Assembly (NCBI RefSeq): GCF_017349295.1
Contig: NZ_JAFMPK010000020.1
Span: 62,001 to 126,000 of the forward strand
Direction of reading: 5' to 3'
DNA from: Myceligenerans salitolerans
GTDB lineage: Bacteria; Actinomycetota; Actinomycetes; Actinomycetales; Cellulomonadaceae
Length of the DNA stretch: 64,000 bases
Positions 46,196 to 53,898 of this stretch are shown one piece after another. The notes beneath the pieces were generated by a model. It made no database searches and had not been told where the DNA came from. It was given only the letters and a program-made list of their open reading frames with translations. Position numbers and translations under genes: made by a program. Position 1 is the first letter of the stretch. Each line of letters opens with the position of its first letter.

Positions 46196-47494
46196 GTGCC
46201 CACCCTGCTGATGATCGAGAGCTGGCTGCAGTCCACCGGGCTGAGCCTCCCTCCGCTGCTACGTTCGCTCGGGCACGAATATGTGCTGGTCACGCGAGAT
46301 CCACGGGTCTACGCACTGCCGGACGGCGGCACGCATCCCGTGCTCGAACTCGCCGCGGAGGTCGTGGTCGCGGAGACCAACGACGACGACGCCACCGTCG
46401 AGGCCGCCCACCGGGTCGCCGCCCGCCACGACATCGGCGGGGTGCTGAGCACGTGCGACTACTACCTGCCGACGGTGGCGGTCGTGGCCGAGGCTCTCGG
46501 GCTGCCGGGCTCGCCGGCGGACGCGCTGCGCACCGCGACGAACAAGCACCGGGTCCGGGCGGCCATGGCGCGTGCCGGCATTCCCGACGTGCCCCACACC
46601 GTCGCGGCGACCTGGGACGAGGCGCGCGCCGCCGCGACCGCCCTCGGCTACCCGGTGGTGGTGAAGCCGGTGGACCTGAACTCCGGCACCGCGGTGCGGC
46701 GCGTCTCCGGCGAGACCGCCCTGGCCGACGCGTTCGCCGAGATCACCGCGCCCGAACGGAACACACGGGACCAGCCGCTGGCCCGTCTCGCACTGGTCGA
46801 GCAGGTGCTGGAGGGTCCGGAGTACAGCGTCGAGGCGGTCACCCGCGACGGCGTCACCACGGTACTGGGCGTGACCGCCAAATCGGTGACCGAGGTGAGC
46901 CGCCCGGTCACGGGCGGCACGCACGCCGTCGGCTACGTCGAGAGCGGTCACGACTTCCCCGCACCGCTGGACGCCGCCGAACGGGCCACGATCACGGGAC
47001 ACGTGACCCGGGTGCTCGACGCGGTCGGTTACTCCCACGGCATCAGCCACACCGAGGTGCGGCTCACCGCGCACGGACCTCGCCTGGTCGAGCTCAACCC
47101 GCGTCAGGGCGGCGGATACATCTTCGACCTGGTGCGGCTCGTGACAGGGTACGACCCGCTGCGAGTGCTGACCGAGCTGGCCCTGGGGCGCGAGCCGGCC
47201 GCGGCCCCGCCGGCGGCGGGCAGCGCCGCCGTCCGGTTCCTCCTGGCACCGGAAGACGGCTTCCTGGCCGGAGTGGCCGGTGCCGAGGCGCTGACCGGGG
47301 ACGCCCGTGTGCTCGCTCTCGATCTGCCCCATCCGGGTGCGGTACTGCGCGCGGCGGACAACAACGACCGGATCGGCCACGTCCTGGTCGCCGATCGTGA
47401 CGGCGACCGGGCGGCCCGCTGGGCCGACGAGATCGTGGCCGGCCTGCTCGTGGACGTACGGCACCACGCCCCCGTGCCCGCACACACCCTCTGA
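46196..47494 (+). CDS. ATP-grasp ligase under a Zur-like box
   Basis: A 432-residue ATP-grasp protein of the carboxylate-amine ligase type. The N-terminal pre-ATP domain has LSTCDYYLPTVAVVAEALGLPG. The ATP-grasp core shows TNKHRVRAAMARAGIP, YPVVVKPVDLNSGTAV (nucleotide-binding Lys) and EQVLEGPEYSVEAV. The metal ligands are in RLVELNPRQGGGYIFDL, and a C-terminal domain of about 110 residues follows. Relatives make dipeptides or peptide-like metabolites. The Zur-like box upstream points to a role under zinc shortage, perhaps synthesis of a metal-binding small molecule. That is inference; the substrate is unknown. AGGAAGG lies 11 nt before the GTG. Confidence 0.85.
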   Translation: MPTLLMIESWLQSTGLSLPPLLRSLGHEYVLVTRDPRVYALPDGGTHPVLELAAEVVVAETNDDDATVEAAHRVAARHDIGGVLSTCDYYLPTVAVVAEALGLPGSPADALRTATNKHRVRAAMARAGIPDVPHTVAATWDEARAAATALGYPVVVKPVDLNSGTAVRRVSGETALADAFAEITAPERNTRDQPLARLALVEQVLEGPEYSVEAVTRDGVTTVLGVTAKSVTEVSRPVTGGTHAVGYVESGHDFPAPLDAAERATITGHVTRVLDAVGYSHGISHTEVRLTAHGPRLVELNPRQGGGYIFDLVRLVTGYDPLRVLTELALGREPAAAPPAAGSAAVRFLLAPEDGFLAGVAGAEALTGDARVLALDLPHPGAVLRAADNNDRIGHVLVADRDGDRAARWADEIVAGLLVDVRHHAPVPAHTL

Positions 47495-47503
47495 GCACAC
47501 GGA

Positions 47504-47543
47504 CGCGGCCCGGTCCGGGACCCCCACCCCGGACCGGACCGCG
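47504..47543. terminator. Bidirectional terminator between ATP-grasp gene and rpmF
   Basis: Arms CGCGGCCCGGTCCGGG and CCCGGACCGGACCGCG pair with one mismatch (16 bp) around an eight-base loop. It starts 10 bp after the ATP-grasp stop and serves the convergent ribosomal-protein operon from the other side. Confidence 0.7.
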
Positions 47544-47557
47544 CGTTCAACGACCGG

Positions 47558-47719
47558 TCACAGCACCCCGCGGCGAGCCGCCCGGGCGAGACGCCGCGGC
47601 ACGCGCACCACGCTCCCGTCCGGCGTCGCGACCGGGACGAGTGCCGGCAGGCTCGTCGTCCACTGCGCACGGCGGGACCTCGTCCGGGACCGCGACATCT
47701 TTCGCTTCGGAACCGCCAT
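47558..47719 (-). CDS. rpmF: Ribosomal protein L32, zinc-independent (C-) form
   Basis: A 53-residue L32 starting [20 protein letters not shown]. The zinc-binding cysteines of the C+ form are absent; the protein contains no Cys. Start overlaps the L31 stop by one base (TGATG). It is the last gene of the Zur-controlled operon. C- paralogues replace zinc-containing versions when zinc is scarce. Confidence 0.93.
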   Translation of the reverse strand: MAVPKRKMSRSRTRSRRAQWTTSLPALVPVATPDGSVVRVPRRLARAARRGVL

Positions 47720-48063
47720 CAGGCACGCTCCCTTCCGCTCGGGGCGCCGCCGGCCGCCGCCTGAGCACCGCCGGCCGCCCCACCTGCGCCACCGCGCGCC
47801 CCGTACCGCTGCCGGAACTTCTCCACGCGCCCGGCGGTGTCGACCACGCGCGAACCGCCCGTCCAGAACGGGTGGCTCGCGCTCGAGATGTCGACGTCGA
47901 CCAGCGGATAGGTGTTGCCGTCCTCCCACTCGATCGTGGCATCGGGACGGCCGGGTCCGGCCTGCGTGCGGCCTACCAGGGTGGATCGCGTCAGGAACGC
48001 GAAGCCCGCGCTGCGGTCCCGGAACACCACCGGCCCGTACTCGGGATGGATTCCCCGCTTCAT
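47719..48063 (-). CDS. rpmE2: Ribosomal protein L31 type B (zinc-independent)
   Basis: A 114-residue L31 of the type B/C- form. [20 protein letters not shown] and [25 protein letters not shown] are hallmarks, and the CxxC of zinc-binding L31 is missing. The last ~30 residues (Gly/Ala-rich) extend beyond the usual ~85-residue protein. It lies 3 bp downstream of the AztD-like gene and overlaps rpmF. Confidence 0.94.
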   Translation of the reverse strand: MKRGIHPEYGPVVFRDRSAGFAFLTRSTLVGRTQAGPGRPDATIEWEDGNTYPLVDVDISSASHPFWTGGSRVVDTAGRVEKFRQRYGARGGAGGAAGGAQAAAGGAPSGRERA

Positions 48064-48066
48064 CCG

Positions 48067-49461
48067 TCAGCCCTCCTCGTGGTCCTCGTGACCCTCGCCC
48101 TCGTGAGCGTGCTCGCCGTCCTCATGGCCCTCGTCCTCATGGACGTGCTCGTCGCCCTCGTGGTCGTGCCCCTCGTGGGCGTCGTGATCGGGCATCTCGC
48201 CCAGCACTCCCGCGATCTCGTTCGGTGCGACGCCCAGCTCCGCGGACTTCCACACCTCGCCGGTCTGGACGTCCACGGCGTGAATGGCCCCGTCGGCCGG
48301 GTCGGTCACGTACACGGACCCGTCCAGCGCCAGGATCGACGGGCGCGGCTCCTGCCACTCCAACGGCTCCTCCCAGGCATCGATCACCTCGATCGAGTCG
48401 ACCACCTCGCCCTTCTCCGGGTCGATCACGTGCACCTGACCATCGGTGCCGAGCACGAGAGCCTCGCCGTCGTCACCGCGCGCCAGCGACCGGAACGTGT
48501 ACGACGACGGCAGGTCGACCAGCGTGAGCTCGCCCGACCGGGTGTCGATCAGGGAGACGCGCTCGGGACGCTCGAGCTCGGCGTCCGGGTCCACCTTGTA
48601 GTCGCCCAGCACCACCGGCGACTCCTCGGAGCCCGCCTGGTTCCCGATCCGCCCGTAGGAGTCGGGCGCGTCCACCTTGGTGATCTCGCCGTCGCGCACC
48701 AGGATCGCGCCGTCCTCGCAGCCGATCAGGACCGCCTCGTCGGCCGCCATGGCCTCACCGTGCACGCCGGGGCAGTCGTCGCTCGCGGCGAGCTCCTCGC
48801 CGTCGGCGTCCAGGACCCGGATACCGGTGCGCTCCTCCTCGGTCCCCTCGGAGACCACGAGCGTGTCGTCGGTCAGCTCGACCGCCACACCGTGATGCGG
48901 CGCCGGAAGGGTCTCGGACCGCGCCGGCTCGCCGTCGGCCACGTGTTCCGCGTCGAGGATCGAGACCTCCCCGGTCCCGTCGTCGAACAGCGCCGTCCGC
49001 CCCTCGTGGACGACGACGTGCCCGGGCTCGGTCGCCGGGTACACCGTGTCGGTCAGCACCGGGTCCGCCGTCCAGTAGTGCGCGTGGTCGCCGTGCGCCT
49101 GGGCCCACGTGCCCAGGTCCAGCACCTGGAACCCGCCGGTGGTGGAGACCATCAGATGCCGTTCGTCGCCGGCCGGGTTGAGCCGGTTGAAGCCGTCGAG
49201 CGGGATGTCGCCGACCTCCTCCAGACTGAGCGCGTCGAGTACCTTGATGCCGCCGTCGTACGTGACGGCGATGCGCGCGGTACGCGACTGCGCCTCGGTC
49301 GCCGCGTTGCTCTCGGAGGCGGACGGCGTCGCCTCGGCCTCCTCCGGGACGGCCGACGAGCCGGTCGAGGCGCAGGCACCGAGAAGCGCGAGCGGCAGCG
49401 CGGCGGCCACGGCCACGGCGGCCCGCCGGGTGCGACGGCGGGTGAAGGACGGGGTGTTCAT
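48067..49461 (-). CDS. aztD: AztD-like zinc-binding lipoprotein
   Basis: A 464-residue secreted lipoprotein: Arg-rich signal peptide, lipobox LLGAC (Cys30), then a beta-propeller-like body with repeated [15 protein letters not shown]-type blades, ending in an extreme His/Asp/Glu tail ([23 protein letters not shown]...). Paracoccus AztD is a periplasmic zinc chaperone that hands zinc to the AztC binding protein of an ABC transporter. That fits its place in a Zur-controlled operon. No aztABC genes occur in the window. Its start overlaps the rpmG stop (ATGA), so it is co-translated with ribosomal proteins. Confidence 0.85.
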   Translation of the reverse strand: MNTPSFTRRRTRRAAVAVAAALPLALLGACASTGSSAVPEEAEATPSASESNAATEAQSRTARIAVTYDGGIKVLDALSLEEVGDIPLDGFNRLNPAGDERHLMVSTTGGFQVLDLGTWAQAHGDHAHYWTADPVLTDTVYPATEPGHVVVHEGRTALFDDGTGEVSILDAEHVADGEPARSETLPAPHHGVAVELTDDTLVVSEGTEEERTGIRVLDADGEELAASDDCPGVHGEAMAADEAVLIGCEDGAILVRDGEITKVDAPDSYGRIGNQAGSEESPVVLGDYKVDPDAELERPERVSLIDTRSGELTLVDLPSSYTFRSLARGDDGEALVLGTDGQVHVIDPEKGEVVDSIEVIDAWEEPLEWQEPRPSILALDGSVYVTDPADGAIHAVDVQTGEVWKSAELGVAPNEIAGVLGEMPDHDAHEGHDHEGDEHVHEDEGHEDGEHAHEGEGHEDHEEG

Positions 49462-49628
49462 CGGGACTCCTTGAATTCGACGTGGCGGCGAACGACCGGG
49501 TCGTACTTGCGCAGCACGAGCCGGTCCGGGTCGTTGCGCCGGTTCTTCCGGGTGACATAGGTGAAGCCGGTCCCCGCGGTGGAGACCATGCGGATGATCG
49601 GGCGCAGGTCGGCGCGCTTCGTGGCCAT
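49458..49628 (-). CDS. rpmG: Ribosomal protein L33, zinc-independent (C-) form
   Basis: A 56-residue L33 ([21 protein letters not shown], then [21 protein letters not shown]) with no Cys, unlike the zinc-ribbon form. Start overlaps the rpmJ stop by one base and its end overlaps the AztD-like gene start. Confidence 0.95.
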   Translation of the reverse strand: MATKRADLRPIIRMVSTAGTGFTYVTRKNRRNDPDRLVLRKYDPVVRRHVEFKESR

Positions 49629-49750
49629 CAGCCCTGCCTCGCCTTCCACCGGGGATTGAGCTTGTTGATCACGAAGGTCCGGCCACGGCGGCGGACCACC
49701 TTCGCGCCGGGCTTGTCCTTCAGGGAGCGCAGGGAGGCGCGCACCTTCAT
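49628..49750 (-). CDS. rpmJ: Ribosomal protein L36, zinc-independent (C-) form
   Basis: A 40-residue L36 starting [19 protein letters not shown] and ending [12 protein letters not shown]. The C+ form carries a C-C-C-H zinc knot; here all cysteines are gone (KDKPG replaces CDKC). GAGAACCGAG and a run of AGAAGG precede the ATG. It is too short for common gene-length cut-offs and is easily missed. Confidence 0.93.
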   Translation of the reverse strand: MKVRASLRSLKDKPGAKVVRRRGRTFVINKLNPRWKARQG

Positions 49751-49765
49751 CTCGGTTCTCCTTCT

Positions 49766-49838
49766 TCTCGCGGCACTTCTGGCGGTGTCTGGCGGTGTCT
49801 CGCCGTATCGCGCGGTATCCGGCGGTATCTCGCGGCCG
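49766..49838. repeat. Degenerate ~10-bp tandem repeats between rpmJ and rpsN
   Basis: About six units of the type GGCGGTATCT / GGCGGTGTCT (with CGCCGTATCG and CGCGGTATCC variants) fill the gap between the two genes. It looks like a replication-slippage tract and is the only non-overlapping gap in this operon apart from the short one before the AztD-like gene's downstream neighbour. Confidence 0.6.
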
Positions 49839-49841
49839 GGC

Positions 49842-50147
49842 CTACCAGCTCGACTTCGTCACGCCGGGCAGCTCGCCACGGTGCGCCATCTCGCGCAGCC
49901 GGATGCGGGACAGCCCGAACTTGCGCAGGTGGGCGCGCGGCCGGCCGTCGACGACGTCGCGGTTGCGCACGCGCGTGGCGCTCGCGTCGCGCGGCTGCCG
50001 CCGGAGCTCCGCGGCAGCTTCGACCTTCGCCCCCTCGGAGGCGGACGGGGACGCGATCACGCGCTTGAGTTCCGCGCGCCGCTCGGCGTACCTCGCGACG
50101 ACGGCGCGGCGGCGCTCGTCCGCGGCGATCTTCGACTTCTTGGCCAT
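49842..50147 (-). CDS. rpsN: Ribosomal protein S14, zinc-independent (C-) form
   Basis: A 101-residue long-type S14 ([24 protein letters not shown], then [21 protein letters not shown] and ending TKSSW) lacking the CxxC-x12-CxxC zinc finger of short S14. Long, Cys-free S14 is the typical Zur-controlled alternative. The start overlaps the rpmB stop by one base (TGATG). Confidence 0.96.
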   Translation of the reverse strand: MAKKSKIAADERRRAVVARYAERRAELKRVIASPSASEGAKVEAAAELRRQPRDASATRVRNRDVVDGRPRAHLRKFGLSRIRLREMAHRGELPGVTKSSW

Positions 50148-50383
50148 CAGACCTTCTCCCCCCGCGCGAGGATCTCGGCCACGACGACGTCGATCCCCCG
50201 CCGGTCGATCGTCTTGATGCCCTTCGCACTCACGCGGAGCGTGACGTGCCGCCCGAGCGACGGCGCCCAGTAGCGCTTCTTCTGGATGTTCGGGTTCCAG
50301 CGGCGCCTGGTGCGCCGATGGGAGTGCGACACCGAGTTCCCGAACCCCGGTTTGGTGCCGAGCACCTGGCAGACGGCCGACAT
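50147..50383 (-). CDS. rpmB: Ribosomal protein L28, zinc-independent (C-) form
   Basis: A 78-residue L28 with [26 protein letters not shown]. The zinc form has two CxxC pairs; here only one Cys remains (SAVCQVLG; the second is Leu), so zinc cannot be held. GAGGAAG precedes the ATG. It is the first gene of the Zur-regulated operon rpmB-rpsN-rpmJ-rpmG-aztD-rpmE2-rpmF. Confidence 0.96.
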   Translation of the reverse strand: MSAVCQVLGTKPGFGNSVSHSHRRTRRRWNPNIQKKRYWAPSLGRHVTLRVSAKGIKTIDRRGIDVVVAEILARGEKV

Positions 50384-50402
50384 GGCTTCCTCTCCTCGCT
50401 CA

Positions 50403-50417
50403 TGACAATCGTTCTCA
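50403..50417. promoter_or_regulatory. Zur-like box 1 of the divergent promoter
   Basis: TGACAATCGTTCTCA matches the actinobacterial Zur box. Its first six bases (TGACAA) are the likely -35 of the plus-strand CobW-like gene, with an 18-bp spacer to TACAGT (50427-50432). Confidence 0.85.
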
Positions 50418-50423
50418 AACTCG

Positions 50424-50436
50424 GGGTACAGTACCC
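50424..50436. promoter_or_regulatory. Overlapping divergent -10 boxes in a palindrome
   Basis: The perfect palindrome GGGTAC-A-GTACCC contains TACAGT on the plus strand and TACTGT on the minus strand. Each is a -10 candidate: the plus one for the CobW-like gene, and the minus one for rpmB with -35 TTGATA (50456-50451) at 17 bp. The two polymerases would compete for the same site. Confidence 0.6.
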
Positions 50437-50440
50437 GCAT

Positions 50441-50455
50441 TGAGAATGGTTATCA
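50441..50455. promoter_or_regulatory. Zur-like box 2 of the divergent promoter
   Basis: TGAGAATGGTTATCA matches the Zur box and overlaps the -35 (TTGATA) of the minus-strand rpmB operon promoter. Confidence 0.85.
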
Positions 50456-50506
50456 AATGCGTGTGGCGGCCGCGGGCGGCCGCACGCCGACCCCGAGGAG
50501 GTCCGT

Positions 50507-51658
50507 ATGCCCCGTCACCGCCCTGCCGACCAGCGCGTCCCGATCAGCGTGCTCGCGTCGGTCGACCCCGTCCTGCGCGACTCCGCCGTGCTCGGCCTCG
50601 TCGTCGACTCACCGGGCACCGTGGCGCTGCGGCACGACATCCTCGCCGAGGAGGGCTTGATCAGGCGCGTGGTGGTCGACGCGTCCGGCGTCGTCGAACA
50701 GGTGCTGGTGCCGCTCGAGCACGCGTGCCTGTCGTGCGCCGTGCGGGAGGACGCGCTGCCCACGCTCGCCGCGCTCACCGAGGACGGGCGCTGGAGCGAC
50801 GTCATCATGGCGTTGCCCGTCAGCGCCGAGTCGCTGCCGGTGACGCGCGCCCTCACCGCGGAGACGCGACGCGGCGGCCTCCTGGACGGGGCCCGGATCG
50901 CGACGGCCGCGACCGTCGCCGACGTCGAGACGTTCGAGCACGACCTGCTCGCCGCCGACCTCCTCGCCGAGCGCGGCATCGCCCTGACCCCCGACGACGA
51001 GCGCTCCGTGGGCGAGGCCCTCGCCGCCCAGGTGGAGCACGCCGATCTCGTCGTGGCCGCCGGCGAGGCGGTGGCGGCGCCCACCGGGTCGGGACTCGTC
51101 GACCGGCTCCGGGCCGAGGACTCGGCACGGGTGGAGGGCCTCCACGGCGTGACGGCCGCCGACCTGGCCGCGGGCCGCCACGACCCGGTGCGCGGCGAAC
51201 GCCGCAGCAACCCGCTGGGGGCGCGCCGGGCGACGGGCGACGCACACGCCACGGGCGACCGGAGCTGGACCCTGGAACTGCGTTCCGACCGGCCCTTCCA
51301 CCCGGAACGCCTGCTGGACCGCATCGAGGACCTCGGCACCGGGCGCCTGCGGAGCCGCGGCGTGTTCCACGTCGTGGACCGCCCGCTGTCCGCCTGCCTG
51401 TGGGACGGTGCCGGCGGACAGCTCTTCCTCGGCGACCTCGGCACCTGGGACGAGGCCGCGGCGTCGGCCGAGCCGCACACGCGGATCGTCGTCGTCGGAT
51501 CCGCGGACGACGACGCGAGCACCGAACAGGACGTCCGTCACGACCTGGTCGACGCCTTCCACGACGCCCTCGTCCGGCCCGACGAGATCGCCGACGGCGG
51601 CCTGTCCTGGCTGGGCCGCCAGGACGTCCTGAGCCCCTGGCTCGGCTCGCGCTCCTGA
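50507..51658 (+). CDS. CobW/COG0523-like protein lacking the P-loop
   Basis: A 383-residue protein related to the G3E GTPases of zinc homeostasis (COG0523: CobW, ZNG1, YeiR). It keeps the metal-binding motif as CLSCAVRED (Cys74, Cys77; usually CxCC) and a complete C-terminal CobW_C domain (RLRSRGVFHVVDRPLSACLWD, then DLGTWDEAA). The Walker A (GxxGSGKT) expected at residues 12-30 is absent: VLASVDPVLRDSAVLGLVVD stands in its place. So it probably does not hydrolyse GTP. It may bind metal or act with another family member. GGAGG lies 6 nt before the ATG. Confidence 0.85.
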   Translation: MPRHRPADQRVPISVLASVDPVLRDSAVLGLVVDSPGTVALRHDILAEEGLIRRVVVDASGVVEQVLVPLEHACLSCAVREDALPTLAALTEDGRWSDVIMALPVSAESLPVTRALTAETRRGGLLDGARIATAATVADVETFEHDLLAADLLAERGIALTPDDERSVGEALAAQVEHADLVVAAGEAVAAPTGSGLVDRLRAEDSARVEGLHGVTAADLAAGRHDPVRGERRSNPLGARRATGDAHATGDRSWTLELRSDRPFHPERLLDRIEDLGTGRLRSRGVFHVVDRPLSACLWDGAGGQLFLGDLGTWDEAAASAEPHTRIVVVGSADDDASTEQDVRHDLVDAFHDALVRPDEIADGGLSWLGRQDVLSPWLGSRS

Positions 51659-51679
51659 TCCGCCGTGCCGCCGGATCAG
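51655..51679. terminator. Terminator overlapping two convergent stops
   Basis: CTGATCC (51655-51661) pairs with GGATCAG (51673-51679) over an 11-nt loop. The stop codons of the CobW-like gene and of the XRE regulator lie inside the two arms. Stem is short, so moderate support only. Confidence 0.45.
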
Positions 51680-52248
51680 CCGCCTTCCTCGTGCGGCGCG
51701 TCCGTGCGGGTGTGGATCCGGGCGCCGTCGTCGTTGAAGATGCTGATCACCTGGGCCGGCTTTCCTCCGGTGGCGCTCATGGCGTGCGGCGTGCGCGTGT
51801 CGAACTCGGCGGCCTCGCCACGGGTGAGCACCAGGTCCTGGGCACCGAGCCGCAGGCGCAGCCTGCCGCTGAGCACGTAGAACCACTCGTAGCCGTCGTG
51901 GACGCGCTGCTCGGGCAGGGTCGCGGCGGGCTGGTAGGTGATCTTGTAGGTGTGGATCGGCGAGTTCTCGGGCGCGAGCGGCGCGATGACCAGGCCGTCG
52001 CGGCGGACCACCGGCCGCCGCACGCGAGGATCGGTGTCCTCGGGCGGCAGGAGATCGTCGACGCGGATGCCGAGGCGGCGGGTCAGCGGCAGCAGGAGTT
52101 CCAGGCTCGCCTGCCGCTTGCCCGACTCCAGCCGGGAGAGGGTGCTGGCCGACATCCCCGCCCGGGAGGCCAGGTCGTCCAGGGTCCAGCCGCGGGCCCG
52201 GCGCGCGGCGCGCAGGCGCGGACCGATCTGTCTCAGGTCGTCGGACAC
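51676..52248 (-). CDS. XRE-family regulator with C-terminal cupin
   Basis: A 190-residue regulator: an N-terminal helix-turn-helix (RAARRARGWTLDDLASRAGMSASTLSRLESGKRQ, residues ~11-45) and a C-terminal cupin sensor (DGYEWFYVLSGRLRLRLG... and EFDTRTPHAM). Such regulators sense small ligands and control neighbouring enzymes. AAGGAGGT lies just before the GTG. A 16-bp inverted repeat upstream is its likely operator. It is divergent from the reductase and methyltransferase genes. Confidence 0.9.
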   Translation of the reverse strand: MSDDLRQIGPRLRAARRARGWTLDDLASRAGMSASTLSRLESGKRQASLELLLPLTRRLGIRVDDLLPPEDTDPRVRRPVVRRDGLVIAPLAPENSPIHTYKITYQPAATLPEQRVHDGYEWFYVLSGRLRLRLGAQDLVLTRGEAAEFDTRTPHAMSATGGKPAQVISIFNDDGARIHTRTDAPHEEGG

Positions 52249-52267
52249 GGAACCTCCTTGCCAATTC

Positions 52268-52283
52268 TGCAAGATCACTTGCA
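52268..52283. promoter_or_regulatory. Inverted repeat in the divergent regulator/reductase promoter
   Basis: TGCAAG-ATCA-CTTGCA lies 20 bp upstream of the XRE start and 32 bp upstream of the reductase ATG. It is a probable operator controlling both genes. Confidence 0.55.
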
Positions 52284-52314
52284 CCCAGCCTAGCTCGCCG
52301 GTGATGGTGGCCGC

Positions 52315-53250
52315 ATGAACGAGACATGGGATGTGATCGTCGTCGGCGGCGGTGCGGCGGGACTGTCGTCCGCGCTGATGCTGGGCCGGGCCCGGCGCCG
52401 GGTCCTCGTGGTGGACGCCGGGAGCCCGCGCAACCGGTTCGCCGCCCACATGCACGGAGTGCTGGGCAACGAAGGAACCGACCCCGCCGAGCTGCTGGCT
52501 CGCGGGCGCCGGGAGGCGGCCGGCTACGGCGTCGAGATCCGGGGCGGCAGGGTGGACCGCGTGGACGAGGCGGACGACGTCGTGACCGTCGCCCTCGACG
52601 ACGGGACGACGTCGTCGGCGCGGGCACTCGTCGTCGCGACCGGCATGACCGACCGGCTCCCGGAGCTGCCCGGGCTGGCCGAGCGCTGGGGCAGGACGGT
52701 GCTGCACTGCCCGTACTGCCACGGCTGGGAGGTGCGCGACCGGCGACTCGGTGTTCTCGCGACCTCACCGATGGACGTGCATCGCGCCCAGCTCGTGCGG
52801 CAGTGGAGCGACGACGTCGTGGTGTTCGCCGGGGGCGCCGGCGCGATCGAGCCCGAGGCCGAGACGCGGCTCCGGGCTCGCGGCATCGAGCTCGTCACCT
52901 CTGCCGTGACCGAGGTGCTCGGTGACGGCGAGACCATCACGGGAGTGCGCACGGAGGACGGTGCGACCGTCGCGGTGGACGCCATCTTCTCCGGCGGGCA
53001 GCCCGAGCCGCACGACACCTTCCTCGCCCACCTGGGGCTGTCCCGCACCGAGACTCCCCTGGGGAGCTTCGTCGAGGTGGACGAGACGGGCCGGACGAGC
53101 GCCGGGCGCATCTGGGCCGTCGGGAACGTGGTCAACCCCGCCGCGACGGTGCCGATGGCCGTCGGGGCGGGCGCCCTGACCGGCGGTGCCGTGAACATGG
53201 CCCTGGTCACCGAGGACTTCGACCGCGCCGTCGCGGAGCCCGCCCCATGA
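52315..53250 (+). CDS. Thioredoxin-reductase-like FAD/NAD(P) oxidoreductase
   Basis: A 311-residue flavoprotein. The FAD motif is DVIVVGGGAAGLSSALMLGRA, and a CPYCHGWE active-site region (residue ~144) replaces the CATC of thioredoxin reductase, as in the related ferredoxin/thiol-oxidase-type proteins. VGNVVNPAATVPMAVGAGA ends the FAD domain. It is followed by the methyltransferase gene with a four-base overlap (ATGA), so the two work as a unit. The electron acceptor is unknown; involvement in thiol or tellurite/organochalcogen stress is possible. Confidence 0.88.
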   Translation: MNETWDVIVVGGGAAGLSSALMLGRARRRVLVVDAGSPRNRFAAHMHGVLGNEGTDPAELLARGRREAAGYGVEIRGGRVDRVDEADDVVTVALDDGTTSSARALVVATGMTDRLPELPGLAERWGRTVLHCPYCHGWEVRDRRLGVLATSPMDVHRAQLVRQWSDDVVVFAGGAGAIEPEAETRLRARGIELVTSAVTEVLGDGETITGVRTEDGATVAVDAIFSGGQPEPHDTFLAHLGLSRTETPLGSFVEVDETGRTSAGRIWAVGNVVNPAATVPMAVGAGALTGGAVNMALVTEDFDRAVAEPAP

Positions 53251-53882
53251 GCGACACGACGACCCCCGCGCAGTTCTGGGAGGAACGGTACGCCGGAGCC
53301 GACAAGGTCTGGTCAGGGCGTGTCAACCAGGTGGTGGCCGACGTCGCCGCCGAGCTGCCCCCGGGCCGCGCGCTCGACCTGGGCTGCGGTGAGGGCGGCG
53401 ACGCCGTCTGGCTCGCCCGGCAGGGCTGGACGGTCACCGGCGTCGACCTGTCCCCCACCGCCGTCGCCCGCGGACGTGCCGCGGCGTCGGCCGCGTGCCT
53501 CGCGCCGGAGCGGCTCGAACTTCTCGCGGCCGATCTGGCCACCTGGACCACGGAACGAAGGTATGACCTGGTCACCGCTTCGTTCCTGCAGTCGTGGCCC
53601 GTGGAGATCCCGCGCGCCGACATCCTCCGGCGCGCCACCACGTTCGTCGCTCCCGGCGGCCGCCTGCTGGTCCTCGCCCATGCCGCGCCACCGTCCTGGG
53701 CTCCACCGGAGATGGTGCCCGACCATCCCTTCCCCGGCCCGGAGGGGGATCTCGCGGCCCTGACGCTCGACGACGGCTGGACCGTCCTCGCGGCGGAGAC
53801 CCGGGAGCGCGCGACCACGAGCCCCGACGGCGAGCCGGCGACGCTGCTCGACAGCGTGGTCCTGGTACGCCGCGACCGCTGA
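53247..53882 (+). CDS. Class I SAM methyltransferase (TehB/thiopurine-type)
   Basis: A 211-residue methyltransferase. FWEERYAG is a common start of this type; the SAM motif is ALDLGCGEGGDAVWLARQGW, then VDLSPTAV. Overlap with the reductase suggests coupled action. The TehB-like build suggests detoxification by methylation of metalloid or thiol substrates, but that is inference. Confidence 0.87.
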   Translation: MSDTTTPAQFWEERYAGADKVWSGRVNQVVADVAAELPPGRALDLGCGEGGDAVWLARQGWTVTGVDLSPTAVARGRAAASAACLAPERLELLAADLATWTTERRYDLVTASFLQSWPVEIPRADILRRATTFVAPGGRLLVLAHAAPPSWAPPEMVPDHPFPGPEGDLAALTLDDGWTVLAAETRERATTSPDGEPATLLDSVVLVRRDR

Positions 53883-53898
53883 ACCGGCGGTGGGGCGG

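Noticed and set aside
49766-49838. CRISPR array
   Set aside because: The repeats are ~10 bp, degenerate and without spacers; no cas genes exist in the window.
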